A stretch of 35,976 nucleotides of DNA, from NCBI RefSeq assembly GCF_009720835.1, contig NZ_WNKZ01000069.1, positions 1 to 35,976 on the forward strand, read 5' to 3'. How positions within the stretch are numbered: position 1 is the first letter of the stretch; every line of letters starts with the position of its first letter. A model generated the notes under the pieces. The model was given only the letters and a program-made list of their open reading frames with translations. It ran no database searches and was not told the origin of the DNA. The DNA comes from Pseudoduganella buxea. GTDB lineage: Bacteria; Pseudomonadota; Gammaproteobacteria; Burkholderiales; Burkholderiaceae_D. Shown here one piece after another: positions 14,975 to 23,351 of the stretch. A program made the translations under genes and the position numbers.

Positions 14975-15646
14975 TCAGGCCACGCCGTAACGGTCGCGGT
15001 AGGCGGCAACGGCATCCTTGTGCTGGGCCAGCGCCGGATCGGCCGCCAGGTAGCCGAACAGGTCGGACAGGCTGCCGATGGAGATGACGGGAATGCCATA
15101 GTTCTGGCTTACTTCCTGCACGGCCGACAAGGCCGACATCTGGCCGTCCTTGCCGCCCCGCTCCATCCGGTCCAGCGCGATCAGGACGGCGCACGGTTCG
15201 GCACCGGCGGCGCGGATCATCTCGACCGATTCGCGTACCGAGGTGCCGGCCGAAATGACGTCGTCGATGATGACGACCTTGCCCTGCAGCCTGGCGCCGA
15301 CCAGGGTGCCGCCTTCGCCGTGGTCCTTGGCTTCCTTGCGGTTGTAGGCGAAGGACGTGTTGCGGCCCTTGGCCGCCAGCGCCATCGACGTGGCCGAGGC
15401 CAGCGTGATGCCCTTGTAGGCGGGGCCGAACAGCATGTCGAATTCGACGCCCGAGTCGAGCAGGGTCTGGGCATAGAAGTCGGCCAGGCGCGCCAGCGTG
15501 GCGCCGTCGTGGAACAGGCCCGCATTGAAGAAATACGGCGACTGGCGCCCTGCCTTGGTGGTGAATTCGCCGAAACGCAGCACTCCCGCCTGGACGGAAA
15601 ACGCGATAAACTGCCGCCTCAAATCATCATTTTTTACACTATTCAT
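14975..15646 (-). CDS. pyrE: Orotate phosphoribosyltransferase
   Basis: PyrE makes orotidine 5'-phosphate from orotate and PRPP in pyrimidine synthesis. The 223-residue product has the type I PRTase PRPP motif VVIIDDVISAGTSVRES (124-140), FGPAYKGI for substrate binding (73-80), the YNRKEAKDHGEGG flexible loop (101-113), and the N-terminal FTTKAGRQSPYFFNAG. The ATG at 15646 is preferred over an upstream in-frame TTG at 15664 because GAGG precedes it at a suitable distance. xth starts 38 bp away on the other strand, so the two promoters must overlap or reach into the neighbouring gene. Confidence 0.97.
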   Translation of the reverse strand: MNSVKNDDLRRQFIAFSVQAGVLRFGEFTTKAGRQSPYFFNAGLFHDGATLARLADFYAQTLLDSGVEFDMLFGPAYKGITLASATSMALAAKGRNTSFAYNRKEAKDHGEGGTLVGARLQGKVVIIDDVISAGTSVRESVEMIRAAGAEPCAVLIALDRMERGGKDGQMSALSAVQEVSQNYGIPVISIGSLSDLFGYLAADPALAQHKDAVAAYRDRYGVA

Positions 15647-15683
15647 ATTGCGGTCCTCGTTCAAAGTGCCCGTATTTTAATCC

Positions 15684-16472
15684 ATGCCAAAAATCATATC
15701 CGCCAATCTGAACGGAATCCGTTCCGCCGCCCGCAAGGGTTTCTTCACCTGGATGGGCACGCAATCGGCGGATTTCATCTGCGTCCAGGAACTGAAGGCG
15801 CAGGCGACCGACATGACGGAAGAATTCCTCAACCCGCACGGCTACCACGGCCACTTCCACTACGCCGAGAAGAAGGGCTACTCGGGCACGGGCATCTACA
15901 GCAAGATCGCACCCGACGCCGTCAAGATCGGCTTCGGCAGCCCTGAATTCGACGCCGAGGGGCGCTATGTGCGGGCAGACTTCGGCGACCTGACCATCAT
16001 CTCCGTGTACTGCCCGTCCGGTTCGTCGTCGCCGGAGCGGCAGGAGGCGAAATTCCGCTTCATGGAACTGTTCCTGCCCCACCTGCTGACCCTGCGCGCG
16101 GAGGGCCGCGAAGTCGTCATCTGCGGCGACTGGAATATCGCCCACAAGGAAATCGACCTGAAGAACTGGAAGGGCAATATGAAGAACTCCGGCTTCCTGC
16201 CCGAGGAACGGGCGTGGATGACGAAGATCTTCGACGAAGTGGGCTTCGTCGACGTGCACCGGGGCCTCGATCCCCGCGAAGAGCAATACACGTGGTGGAG
16301 CAACCGGGGCCAGGCCTATGCGAAGAACGTCGGCTGGCGCATCGACTACCACGTCGCCACCCCCGGCATCGCCGGCTGCGCCCAGGCCGTCTCGGTCTAC
16401 AAGGACGAAAAGTTTTCCGACCACGCGCCACTGATCATCGACTACACAGGTAAGTGCTTACCAACCTGCTAA
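15684..16472 (+). CDS. xth: Exodeoxyribonuclease III (AP endonuclease)
   Basis: The enzyme cuts DNA at abasic sites and has 3'-exonuclease activity in base excision repair. The 262-residue protein has all marks of the ExoIII/APE1 EEP family: SANLNGIR (N8, N10), CVQELKA with the metal-binding E36, YSGTGIYSK, GDWNIAH with D149 and N151, TWWSNRGQAYAKNVGWRIDY, and the C-terminal FSDHAPL with the catalytic His. It is divergent from pyrE with 37 bp between the starts. The last residues (GKCLPTC) extend slightly past the usual end. Function is secure. Confidence 0.97.
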   Translation: MPKIISANLNGIRSAARKGFFTWMGTQSADFICVQELKAQATDMTEEFLNPHGYHGHFHYAEKKGYSGTGIYSKIAPDAVKIGFGSPEFDAEGRYVRADFGDLTIISVYCPSGSSSPERQEAKFRFMELFLPHLLTLRAEGREVVICGDWNIAHKEIDLKNWKGNMKNSGFLPEERAWMTKIFDEVGFVDVHRGLDPREEQYTWWSNRGQAYAKNVGWRIDYHVATPGIAGCAQAVSVYKDEKFSDHAPLIIDYTGKCLPTC

Positions 16473-16557
16473 GTGTTGTTTTTCGCATGTTATTTTGCTT
16501 TTGGGCAAATTTATTCTTCCGAAAGTGATTTCCTCAAGGCAAAATAACGTGCCGGCT

Positions 16558-16566
16558 TGCTATGAT
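16558..16566 (+). promoter_or_regulatory. Extended -10 promoter before the Ig-like protein
   Basis: TGCTATGAT is a good extended -10 element (TGn plus TATGAT, five of six matches). It lies in an AT-rich 120-bp gap and 27 bp before the ATG at 16593, with CAGGAG as ribosome-binding site between. No -35 match is evident, which is common for extended -10 promoters. The expected start of transcription is near 16573. Confidence 0.5.
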
Positions 16567-16592
16567 GACGGTTCTTTCCGCCAGGAGTCATC

Positions 16593-19500
16593 ATGCCCGC
16601 CGACCTTATCCGCCCCACCCTCCTCTCCGCCACCCCGGCCGACGACAGCAATGCTGTCGCGCGGGGCGCCAGCATCGAGCTGACGTTCAGCGAGGCGCTG
16701 CGGGCCGGCACCGGCAAGTTCTACATCACCAACGGCGCCACACAGACCTCGTTCGGCGCGGACGGGCAACCGAAGGTGCGCATTGTCCAGGCCACCGAGA
16801 CGCGCGTCATCGACGTCAACGATACGAGCCAGGTCACCATCGTCGGCAACAAGGTCATCATCAACCCCACGGCCGACCTGAAGGCCGGCACGGGGTACAG
16901 CGTCGTCATCGACCCGGGCGCGCTGAAGGACCTGGCGGGTAACGGCTATACCGGCCTGCTGGACGCCAACCGCCTCAACTTCAAAACGGTCGCTACCAGC
17001 GCGCCCACGGCCGCCGTGACGGGCCCGATCGCCTTCAGCGCCGACACGGGCGCCAGCGCCGTCGACCTCGTCACGAATACGGCCGCGCAGACCATCAGCG
17101 GCCATTACGCTGGCACGCTGGCGGCCGGCGACACGGTGCAGGTCTCGCTGGATAACGGCGCCACCTGGCAGCTTGCCGCGGCCGCCGACGGCGCCTGGTC
17201 GCTGGCCGCCACGTTGACCGCCAGCGGCACCGTGCAGGCACGGGTCGTCAACGGCGCGCTGGCCTCGCCCGCGCTGACGCAAGCCTATATGCTGGACCAG
17301 GGCCAGCCCGTGCTGGCGGCCCTGCATCTGGAAGGCTTCGACGGCGCCGGCGCCACGCTGACGGTGGCCTTCAGCGAACGGGTAGCGAGCCTGGACGGCG
17401 CAGCTTTCGACATCGCCGGCGGGATCCTGACCGATCTGGCCTCAAACGATGGCGGCCTGACGTGGACCGGCACGTTCACCACGACGGCGGCCGGCGGCAG
17501 CATCGCCCTGCGTGCCGAGGGCGCGTTCGACGTCGCCGGCAATGCGGTGCAAGACGGCGGGGCCGGCGCCGGTTTCGGCGGCCTTGCCATCGGGCTGGCC
17601 CATGACACGGGCCGTTACGACGACGACCTGGTGACGGCCGTCGGCAGCGGCCAGGCCATCCGCATCGTCCACGACGCCAGCCTGGCGACGGGCGACACGG
17701 TGCAGGTGGCCATCGACGGCGGTGCCTGGCGCACCGCCACGCTGGACGGCGGCACCTGGGTGCTCGAAGGCGTCGACCTGGCCGGCGCCGGCACCGGCAC
17801 CATCGTGGCGCGCGTCATCGATGCCGCCGGTGCCCAGAAAACCATCGCGGCCAGTCACTACCGCATCGACACGACGGCCTCCAGCGGTGCCTTGCAGGGC
17901 GCGGCCCTGACCCTGGACGACGCCGGCAACAGCGGCAGCCTGCAAGACGACGTCACCAATATCGCCCGGGCGGGTGTCACCGTGCACCTGGCGAACCGCA
18001 CGGGCTTCCAGGCCGGCGACATCCTGGAAGTGCGCGTGGCCGGCTCCGGCGCGGCCTACGGCAGCTACGCCATCACGGCGGCCGACCTGGACACGGACGG
18101 CACGCTGAACTTCGCCAGCATGGCCATCGTGCCCACCGGCGAGCTGCCCGGCGGCGCGCATGCGCTGTTCCTGCGACTGACCGATATCGCCGGCAATGCC
18201 ATCGACAGCGCGCCCCTGCTGACGGTGACGCTCGACACGGTCGCGCCCACCCTGGCCGACACGGCGCCGGCCGAAGGCGCCACCGCCGGCAACGGGCTCG
18301 ACAAAATCGTGCTGGGCTTCGACGAGAACGTCGTCATCGCCAGCGACGCCGCCTTCGTGCTGGTCAGCAGCCGCGGCGACCGCCAGGAATTCACCGGCGG
18401 TTCGCCTGCAGCGCAGTACGACGGCGCCAGCAACACCTTGACCCTGGACCTGCATCACGCGCTCGACGAAGACGCCACCTACACGCTGACGACGGTGGCG
18501 GCGCTGGCGGACGACGCGGGCAACGCTGGCTGGCAGATGGGCGCCGCGCTGCTCCATTTCGCCACGGCCGGCGGCGCCGTCGTGATTCCGGCCACGCCTA
18601 CCGTGGCGCTGCACCAGGACACGGGCAGCCGCAGCGGCGGCGCGGGCGAACGCCTCGACCGCGTAACGAACGACCGCCAGCTCGACGTCGGCAAGCTGCA
18701 GCCGGGCGGCTCGTGGGAATACAGCCTCGACGGCGGGGTCCACTGGACCACCGGCAGCGGCACCAGCATTACCTTGCCCCAGCAGTCGCACACGTACGGC
18801 GCCGGCGATATCGTCGTGCGCCAGTACAGCGGGCCGGCCCATGCCGGCACCGCCAGCGGCGAAGCCACGATGGGCGCGTTCACCATCGACGTCGCGCCGC
18901 CACGCTCGACCATCGATTATTCCTCCTTCAATTTCGAAGGCAACGGCAGCAACGTCAGCTTCTACGGCAGCATCATCCGCAACAGCGGCGACGACATCGT
19001 CGAATACACGGTCGACGGCGGTGCCCACTGGACACGGGCCAGCGACGATAACCACGGCAAGATCGAGATCGCGAACGCCAATGTGCCGGCGGGCGGCGCC
19101 GTCGGCATCCAGCTGTCCGACGCGGCAGGCAACCTGTCGACCAATATCGACGGCGCCACCAGCGTCTATATCGGCGACGGCAAGGACGGCAACTTCACCG
19201 TCAAGGCGGGCATGGCCCTGTTCGCGCAAGGCGGCAACGACACCATCAGCATCTCCGGCACGAACATCGCCCGCATCGACGGCGGCAACGGCACCGACAC
19301 CCTGCGCTTCACGGCCGGATTGAGCCTGGACCTGGACCGCTACGAAGACATCATCACCCATATCGAACGTGTCAACCTGGGCACGGGCGGCAGCACCGCC
19401 AGCACCTTGCGCCTTTCGGCCGACGCGGTGGAAGACGTGACGGGCCACCACACGCTGACCATCCTGGGCGACGCCTACGACCGCGTGCAGCTCGTTGGCG

Positions 19501-19604
19501 ATGACTGGGACTTCGAAGGCCTGTCCGGCGGCTACAAGGTGTGGAGCGACGACGACGTGACGGTGCTGGTCGGCCTGTCGGTGCAGGTGATACCGCTGGG
19601 TTAA
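16593..19604 (+). CDS. Large Ig-like repeat protein, probable exported adhesin-like protein
   Basis: This 1003-residue acidic, Gly/Ala/Asp/Thr-rich protein is built of beta-sandwich repeats. Residues 1-135 match the SbsA-type Ig-like domain (PADDSNAVARGASIELTFSEAL ... LKDLAGNGYTG). Another copy lies near 550-660 (APAEGATAGNGLDKIVLGFDE ... DDAGNAG). Between them are repeats of the type GDTVQVSLDNGATW and VARVIDAAG. The last ~140 residues hold GGNDTISISG and DGGNGTDTLRF, loosely like RTX/haemolysin repeats. There is no signal peptide, so type I secretion with a C-terminal signal is a guess; no transporter gene is adjacent. The stop overlaps the next, convergent gene by 4 bp. Confidence 0.85.
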   Translation: MPADLIRPTLLSATPADDSNAVARGASIELTFSEALRAGTGKFYITNGATQTSFGADGQPKVRIVQATETRVIDVNDTSQVTIVGNKVIINPTADLKAGTGYSVVIDPGALKDLAGNGYTGLLDANRLNFKTVATSAPTAAVTGPIAFSADTGASAVDLVTNTAAQTISGHYAGTLAAGDTVQVSLDNGATWQLAAAADGAWSLAATLTASGTVQARVVNGALASPALTQAYMLDQGQPVLAALHLEGFDGAGATLTVAFSERVASLDGAAFDIAGGILTDLASNDGGLTWTGTFTTTAAGGSIALRAEGAFDVAGNAVQDGGAGAGFGGLAIGLAHDTGRYDDDLVTAVGSGQAIRIVHDASLATGDTVQVAIDGGAWRTATLDGGTWVLEGVDLAGAGTGTIVARVIDAAGAQKTIAASHYRIDTTASSGALQGAALTLDDAGNSGSLQDDVTNIARAGVTVHLANRTGFQAGDILEVRVAGSGAAYGSYAITAADLDTDGTLNFASMAIVPTGELPGGAHALFLRLTDIAGNAIDSAPLLTVTLDTVAPTLADTAPAEGATAGNGLDKIVLGFDENVVIASDAAFVLVSSRGDRQEFTGGSPAAQYDGASNTLTLDLHHALDEDATYTLTTVAALADDAGNAGWQMGAALLHFATAGGAVVIPATPTVALHQDTGSRSGGAGERLDRVTNDRQLDVGKLQPGGSWEYSLDGGVHWTTGSGTSITLPQQSHTYGAGDIVVRQYSGPAHAGTASGEATMGAFTIDVAPPRSTIDYSSFNFEGNGSNVSFYGSIIRNSGDDIVEYTVDGGAHWTRASDDNHGKIEIANANVPAGGAVGIQLSDAAGNLSTNIDGATSVYIGDGKDGNFTVKAGMALFAQGGNDTISISGTNIARIDGGNGTDTLRFTAGLSLDLDRYEDIITHIERVNLGTGGSTASTLRLSADAVEDVTGHHTLTILGDAYDRVQLVGDDWDFEGLSGGYKVWSDDDVTVLVGLSVQVIPLG

Positions 19605-20503
19605 AGCGTGCGCCGGCTCTCGAACCAACGCCACTCGCCCGTCAGCGGGTCGGGAAAGCCGATCGCGCGCGCCAGCAGTTTCAGGGGCTGCGACACGTCG
19701 TCCTGCTTGCACGGCAGCGCTACCGGGTAGAAGGCGTCGTTGACGATGGGGATGCCCAGCGCGGCCAGGTGCACGCGCAGCTGGTGCTGGCGGCCCGTGT
19801 GGGGCCACAGGCGGTACAGCACATGCTCGCCCCGCGCCTCGATCACGTCCAGCATGGTCTCGGAATTGGGTTCGCCCGGCGCTTCCTTCATCGTGAAGAA
19901 CTTGTCGCCTTCGACCATGCGGCTGCGGTAGCTGAACGGGAACTCGCGCCCCGGCAGCGGCCCGGCCAGCGCTTCATATTCCTTCTGCACGAGGCGCTTC
20001 TGGAACAGCGACTGGTAGGCGCCGCGGCTGGCAGCGTTACAGGAAAACACGACGACGCCGGCCGTCTCGCGGTCGAGCCGGTGGATCGGCACCAGGTCCT
20101 CGATACCCAGCTTGCGGCGCAGGCGCACCAGCAGCGTCTCCTGCAGGAAGCGCCCGGTCGGGATGGTGGGCAGGAAGTGCGGCTTGTCGGCCACGACCAG
20201 GTGCTCGTCCTGGTACAGCACCGTTTCCTCGAACGGAATCGGCGTTTCGTATTCCAGCTCGCGGTAATAAAAGATGCGCAGGTTGCGCTTGTACGGCGAA
20301 TGGGGCGCCAGCGGCGTGCCGTCGGCGGCGACAACTTCGCCGCGCGCCATGCGCTCGCGCCACTGCGCCTCCGTCACGGCCGGGTAGTTGGCCACCATGA
20401 AGCTGATCAGGTCCGGCCAGTCGCCCGCGGGCAGCCACAGGTAGCTGGGCGTGACGCCGTCGCGCATCGGCAACGGCGCCCTGCTTTCCTTCGGGCCCGG
20501 CAT
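19601..20503 (-). CDS. RluA-family pseudouridine synthase
   Basis: This 300-residue enzyme converts uridine to pseudouridine in RNA. The catalytic motif HRLDRETAGVVVF places the essential Asp at 144. Other RluA-family marks are LVVADKPHFLPT (102-113), KEYEALAGPLPG, and the C-terminal WPHTGRQHQLRVHLAALGIPIVNDAFYP. The N-terminal region lacks an obvious S4 domain. The RNA target (rRNA or tRNA position) cannot be told from the sequence. The ATG at 20503 shares one base with the M48 gene stop (TAATG), so it is translationally coupled. It overlaps the convergent Ig-like gene at the 3' end. Confidence 0.93.
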   Translation of the reverse strand: MPGPKESRAPLPMRDGVTPSYLWLPAGDWPDLISFMVANYPAVTEAQWRERMARGEVVAADGTPLAPHSPYKRNLRIFYYRELEYETPIPFEETVLYQDEHLVVADKPHFLPTIPTGRFLQETLLVRLRRKLGIEDLVPIHRLDRETAGVVVFSCNAASRGAYQSLFQKRLVQKEYEALAGPLPGREFPFSYRSRMVEGDKFFTMKEAPGEPNSETMLDVIEARGEHVLYRLWPHTGRQHQLRVHLAALGIPIVNDAFYPVALPCKQDDVSQPLKLLARAIGFPDPLTGEWRWFESRRTL

Positions 20504-21426
20504 TACGACTTGGGCAGCGGCGTGGTCCGGTAAGCCGGCAAGGCGCCGACGGTGGTGCCACGGGTGCGCGCATACACGGGCAGCACCAGCGGCATGCTCT
20601 TGTTCATTTCACTGATGCGGGTGTCGCCGCTGGGGTGGGTCGACAGGAACTCGATCGGCGCGCGGGCGTTGACGGCGCCCATCTTCTGCCACAGTGCGAT
20701 GCCGGCGCGCGGGTCGAAACCGGCGCGGGCGGCCAGGTCGATACCCACCAGGTCGGCCTCGGTTTCCTCGCCGCGCGAGAATTTCAGCACGGCTGCCTGG
20801 GCCGCCAGGCGGCCGCCGAAATCGGTCAGGGCCGGATCGATGCCGAACAGCGCCGACGCGGCCACGCCGCCCAGCTTGCCGGCGATGGCCGCCACCTGCG
20901 ATTCGCCCTGGCGCTTGCGCGCATGCTCGCGCAGCGCGTGGGCGATCTCGTGGCCCATCACCATGGCCGTTTCGTCGTCCGTCATGTTCAGCTTGGTGAG
21001 GATGCCGGAGAAGAAGGCGATGCGCCCGCCCGGCATGCAGAAGGCATTGACCTGGCTGGAGTTGAGCAGGTTGACTTCCCATTTCCAGTCGGCCGCTTCC
21101 GGGTTCCACCGTCCCACGTGCGGGATGATGCGCTTGGCGATGGCGCGCAGGCGCAGCACCTGCGGGTGGTCGTCCGGGAACAGCGCGTTCTTCTGGTCGG
21201 CCTCCTTCAGCAAGGAATCGTACTGCAGCTTGGATTGCTGGTTGACGGCGTCCTCGTCGCTGAAGAAGCGCAGGCGCGACAGGCGCGTGACGGGAATGCC
21301 GTCGCTCTTCTGCGCGCTTTGCTGCGGCGTATGGGGCAAGGGTTGCTGTGCCGACGCCAGCTGCATGCCGGTCGCCAGCACGAAGAAAGTGATGCTCTGT
21401 GCGGTTTTTTGTCTGAGAAATTTCAT
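20503..21426 (-). CDS. M48-family periplasmic metalloprotease
   Basis: This 307-residue zinc metalloprotease has a signal peptide (about 1-26, ending near LASAQQ). The zinc motif HEIAH gives H159, E160 and H163, followed by the M48 second element EADLVGIDLAARAGFD with E223. Similar proteins (LoiP/YcaL/BepA types) handle outer-membrane quality control; which one this is cannot be decided. I chose the ATG at 21426, which starts the signal peptide and has GGGA 8 bases upstream; a longer in-frame version overlaps metW. It is followed, with coupling, by the pseudouridine synthase gene. Confidence 0.92.
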   Translation of the reverse strand: MKFLRQKTAQSITFFVLATGMQLASAQQPLPHTPQQSAQKSDGIPVTRLSRLRFFSDEDAVNQQSKLQYDSLLKEADQKNALFPDDHPQVLRLRAIAKRIIPHVGRWNPEAADWKWEVNLLNSSQVNAFCMPGGRIAFFSGILTKLNMTDDETAMVMGHEIAHALREHARKRQGESQVAAIAGKLGGVAASALFGIDPALTDFGGRLAAQAAVLKFSRGEETEADLVGIDLAARAGFDPRAGIALWQKMGAVNARAPIEFLSTHPSGDTRISEMNKSMPLVLPVYARTRGTTVGALPAYRTTPLPKS

Positions 21427-21491
21427 CGTTATCGTCCCTGCGGCCATCACGTTTCGGTACTCCGGGGCCGCAGGCGACACGATAGCACAGC

Positions 21492-22103
21492 TTAACTGCC
21501 GCGCTTTTTCCGCAGGCGGAACACGGCCAGCTCGCCGCGCAGGTTGGGCAGCACGTTGACGATCTTCCCTTCGGCCAGCGCCACGCATTCCATCACTTCC
21601 AGCCCCACCTCGTCGGCCAGCTCGCGGAAGTCCTCGATGGTTGCGCAGCGCACGTTGGGCGTGTCGTACCACTGGTACGGCAGCGTCTTCGACACCGGCA
21701 TGCGCCCCTTGAGCAGGGCCATGCGGTGCGGCCAGTAGGCGAAGTTGGGGAACGAGACGATGGCCTCGTGGCCGACCCGCACGATGTCGCGCAGCAGGTC
21801 TTCCACGTGCTTCATCATCTGCAGGGACGACAGGCACAGCACCGTGTCGAAGGAATCGTCGCCGAAGATGCCCAGGCCCTTCTCGAAGTCCTGCTGCAGC
21901 ACGCGCACGCCGCGCTTCGTGCTGGCCAGCACGCGCTCGTCGGCCAGTTCCAGGCCGTAGCCGCTGCAGCCCTTGTCGCTTTGCAGGTAATCCATCATCA
22001 CGCCGTCGCCGCAGCCCACGTCGAGCACGTGCGCACCGGGCTGCACCCAGTGGGCGATGAACGCCAGGTCCGGGCGCGCGGCCTTCAAGTCGTCAAACGT
22101 CAT
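21492..22103 (-). CDS. metW: Methionine biosynthesis protein MetW
   Basis: MetW is a 203-residue class I SAM-dependent methyltransferase-like protein found with MetX in proteobacteria and required for full homoserine acyltransferase activity. The SAM-binding motif VLDVGCGDG is at about 25-33, followed by YGLELADERV and FDTVLCLSSLQMMKHVE. The NFAYWPHRMALLKGRMPVSK and PYQWYDTPNVR segments are characteristic of MetW. The ATG at 22103 overlaps the metX stop as ATGA, so the two are translated together. A longer frame extending into metX is rejected. Confidence 0.96.
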   Translation of the reverse strand: MTFDDLKAARPDLAFIAHWVQPGAHVLDVGCGDGVMMDYLQSDKGCSGYGLELADERVLASTKRGVRVLQQDFEKGLGIFGDDSFDTVLCLSSLQMMKHVEDLLRDIVRVGHEAIVSFPNFAYWPHRMALLKGRMPVSKTLPYQWYDTPNVRCATIEDFRELADEVGLEVMECVALAEGKIVNVLPNLRGELAVFRLRKKRGS

Positions 22104-23269
22104 GCGCCCTCCTTCTTCTGTACTTCCTGCCATACCTGTTCGTAGTACGCCCGCACCAGGTTCATGTAGCGCGCGTCTTCCAGCAGGAAGGCGTCGTGCC
22201 CGTGCGGCGCGTCGATCTCGGCATACGTCACCTCGCGCCGGTTGCACAGCAGCGCCTGCACGATCTCGCGCGAGCGCTCGGGCGAGAAGCGCCAGTCGGT
22301 GGTGAAGGACGCGAGGAAGAACTTGGCCTTCGTCCCGGCCAGGGTCTTGGCCAGGTCGCCGTCATGCAGGCGGGCCGGGTCGAAGTAGTCCAGTGCCTTC
22401 GTGATCAGGAGATAGGTGTTGGCGTCGAAGTATTCGGAGAATTTGTCGCCCTGGTAGCGCAAATACGATTCGATCTCGAAGTCGATGCCGAAGCCGAACT
22501 TGTACTTGCCCTGCGCGGCCACGCCGTTTTCGACGATGCCGCGCAGCTTGCGGCCGAATTTTTCCGCCATGTCGTCGTCGGACAGGTAGGTGATGTGGCC
22601 GATCATGCGCGCCACCTTCAGGCCGTTCTTCGGCACCACGCCGTATTCGTAGAAATCGCCACCCCGGTAATCCGGGTCCGTCAGGATGGCCTGGCGCGCC
22701 ACGTCGTTGAAGGCGATGTTCTGGGCCGACAGCTTCGGCGTGGAGGCGATGACGACGCAGTGGCGCAGCCGCTCGGGGAACATGATGCTCCACGCAAGGG
22801 CCTGCATGCCGCCGAGCGAGCCGCCCATGACGGCGGCGAACTGGTCGATGCCGAGGCGGTCGGCCAGCAGCGCCTGCGCGGCCACCCAGTCTTCCACCGT
22901 GACGACGGGGAAGGCGGCGCCATACGGCTTGCCGGTGGCCGGATTGGCGTGCATCGGGCCCGTGGAGCCGAAGCAGGAGCCCAGGTTGTTGACGCCGATG
23001 ACGAAGAACTTGTTCGTGTCGAGCGGCTTGCCGGGGCCGACCATATTGTCCCACCAGCCGACGTTTTTCGGGTCGTCGGCATAGTAGCCGGCCACGTGGT
23101 GCGACGCGTTCAGCGCGTGGCACACCAGCACGGCATTGGATTTGTCCGCGTTCAGGGTGCCGTACGTTTCGTACATCAGCCGGTAGTCGCGCAGCACGGC
23201 GCCGCTCTGCAACTGCAAGGGTTCCGCAAACGCCATCGTTTGCGGGGAGACGATTCCTATCGAGGACAT
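22100..23269 (-). CDS. metX: Homoserine O-acyltransferase (MetX)
   Basis: MetX acylates homoserine at the start of methionine synthesis. The 389-residue alpha/beta-hydrolase-fold protein has the nucleophile motif GGSLGG with S151, the conserved ALNASHHVAGYY, GSCFGSTGPMHANPATGKPYG, the acid TTDWRFSPERS and the histidine in APHGHDAFLLE. Betaproteobacterial MetX proteins often use succinyl-CoA rather than acetyl-CoA, so the acyl donor should not be read from the name. metW overlaps its stop. The upstream gap holds two hairpins. Confidence 0.96.
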   Translation of the reverse strand: MSSIGIVSPQTMAFAEPLQLQSGAVLRDYRLMYETYGTLNADKSNAVLVCHALNASHHVAGYYADDPKNVGWWDNMVGPGKPLDTNKFFVIGVNNLGSCFGSTGPMHANPATGKPYGAAFPVVTVEDWVAAQALLADRLGIDQFAAVMGGSLGGMQALAWSIMFPERLRHCVVIASTPKLSAQNIAFNDVARQAILTDPDYRGGDFYEYGVVPKNGLKVARMIGHITYLSDDDMAEKFGRKLRGIVENGVAAQGKYKFGFGIDFEIESYLRYQGDKFSEYFDANTYLLITKALDYFDPARLHDGDLAKTLAGTKAKFFLASFTTDWRFSPERSREIVQALLCNRREVTYAEIDAPHGHDAFLLEDARYMNLVRAYYEQVWQEVQKKEGA

Positions 23270-23292
23270 GAGTTGTTGTGATTGAACTGCAG

Positions 23293-23340
23293 TGGCCCCA
23301 CGGGCCAGTCATCGATGTGGCGCCGCAATGAAGGCGCCAC
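23293..23340 (-). repeat. Two inverted repeats between ptsI and metX
   Basis: GTGGCGCC / GGCGCCAC (23317-23324 and 23333-23340, loop of eight) and TGGCCC / GGGCCA (23293-23298 and 23302-23307, loop CAC) are perfect inverted repeats inside an 82-bp gap. No T-tract follows on the minus strand. The first could end ptsI transcripts; the second lies in the metX leader. No known riboswitch pattern was recognised. Confidence 0.5.
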
Positions 23341-23351
23341 GGTTTGGCTAT

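Noticed and set aside
17442..19808. Open frame of 788 codons antisense to the Ig-like gene
   Set aside because: Its composition is that of a shadow frame (Val/Gly/Arg/His), with no motif, and it crosses two gene ends.
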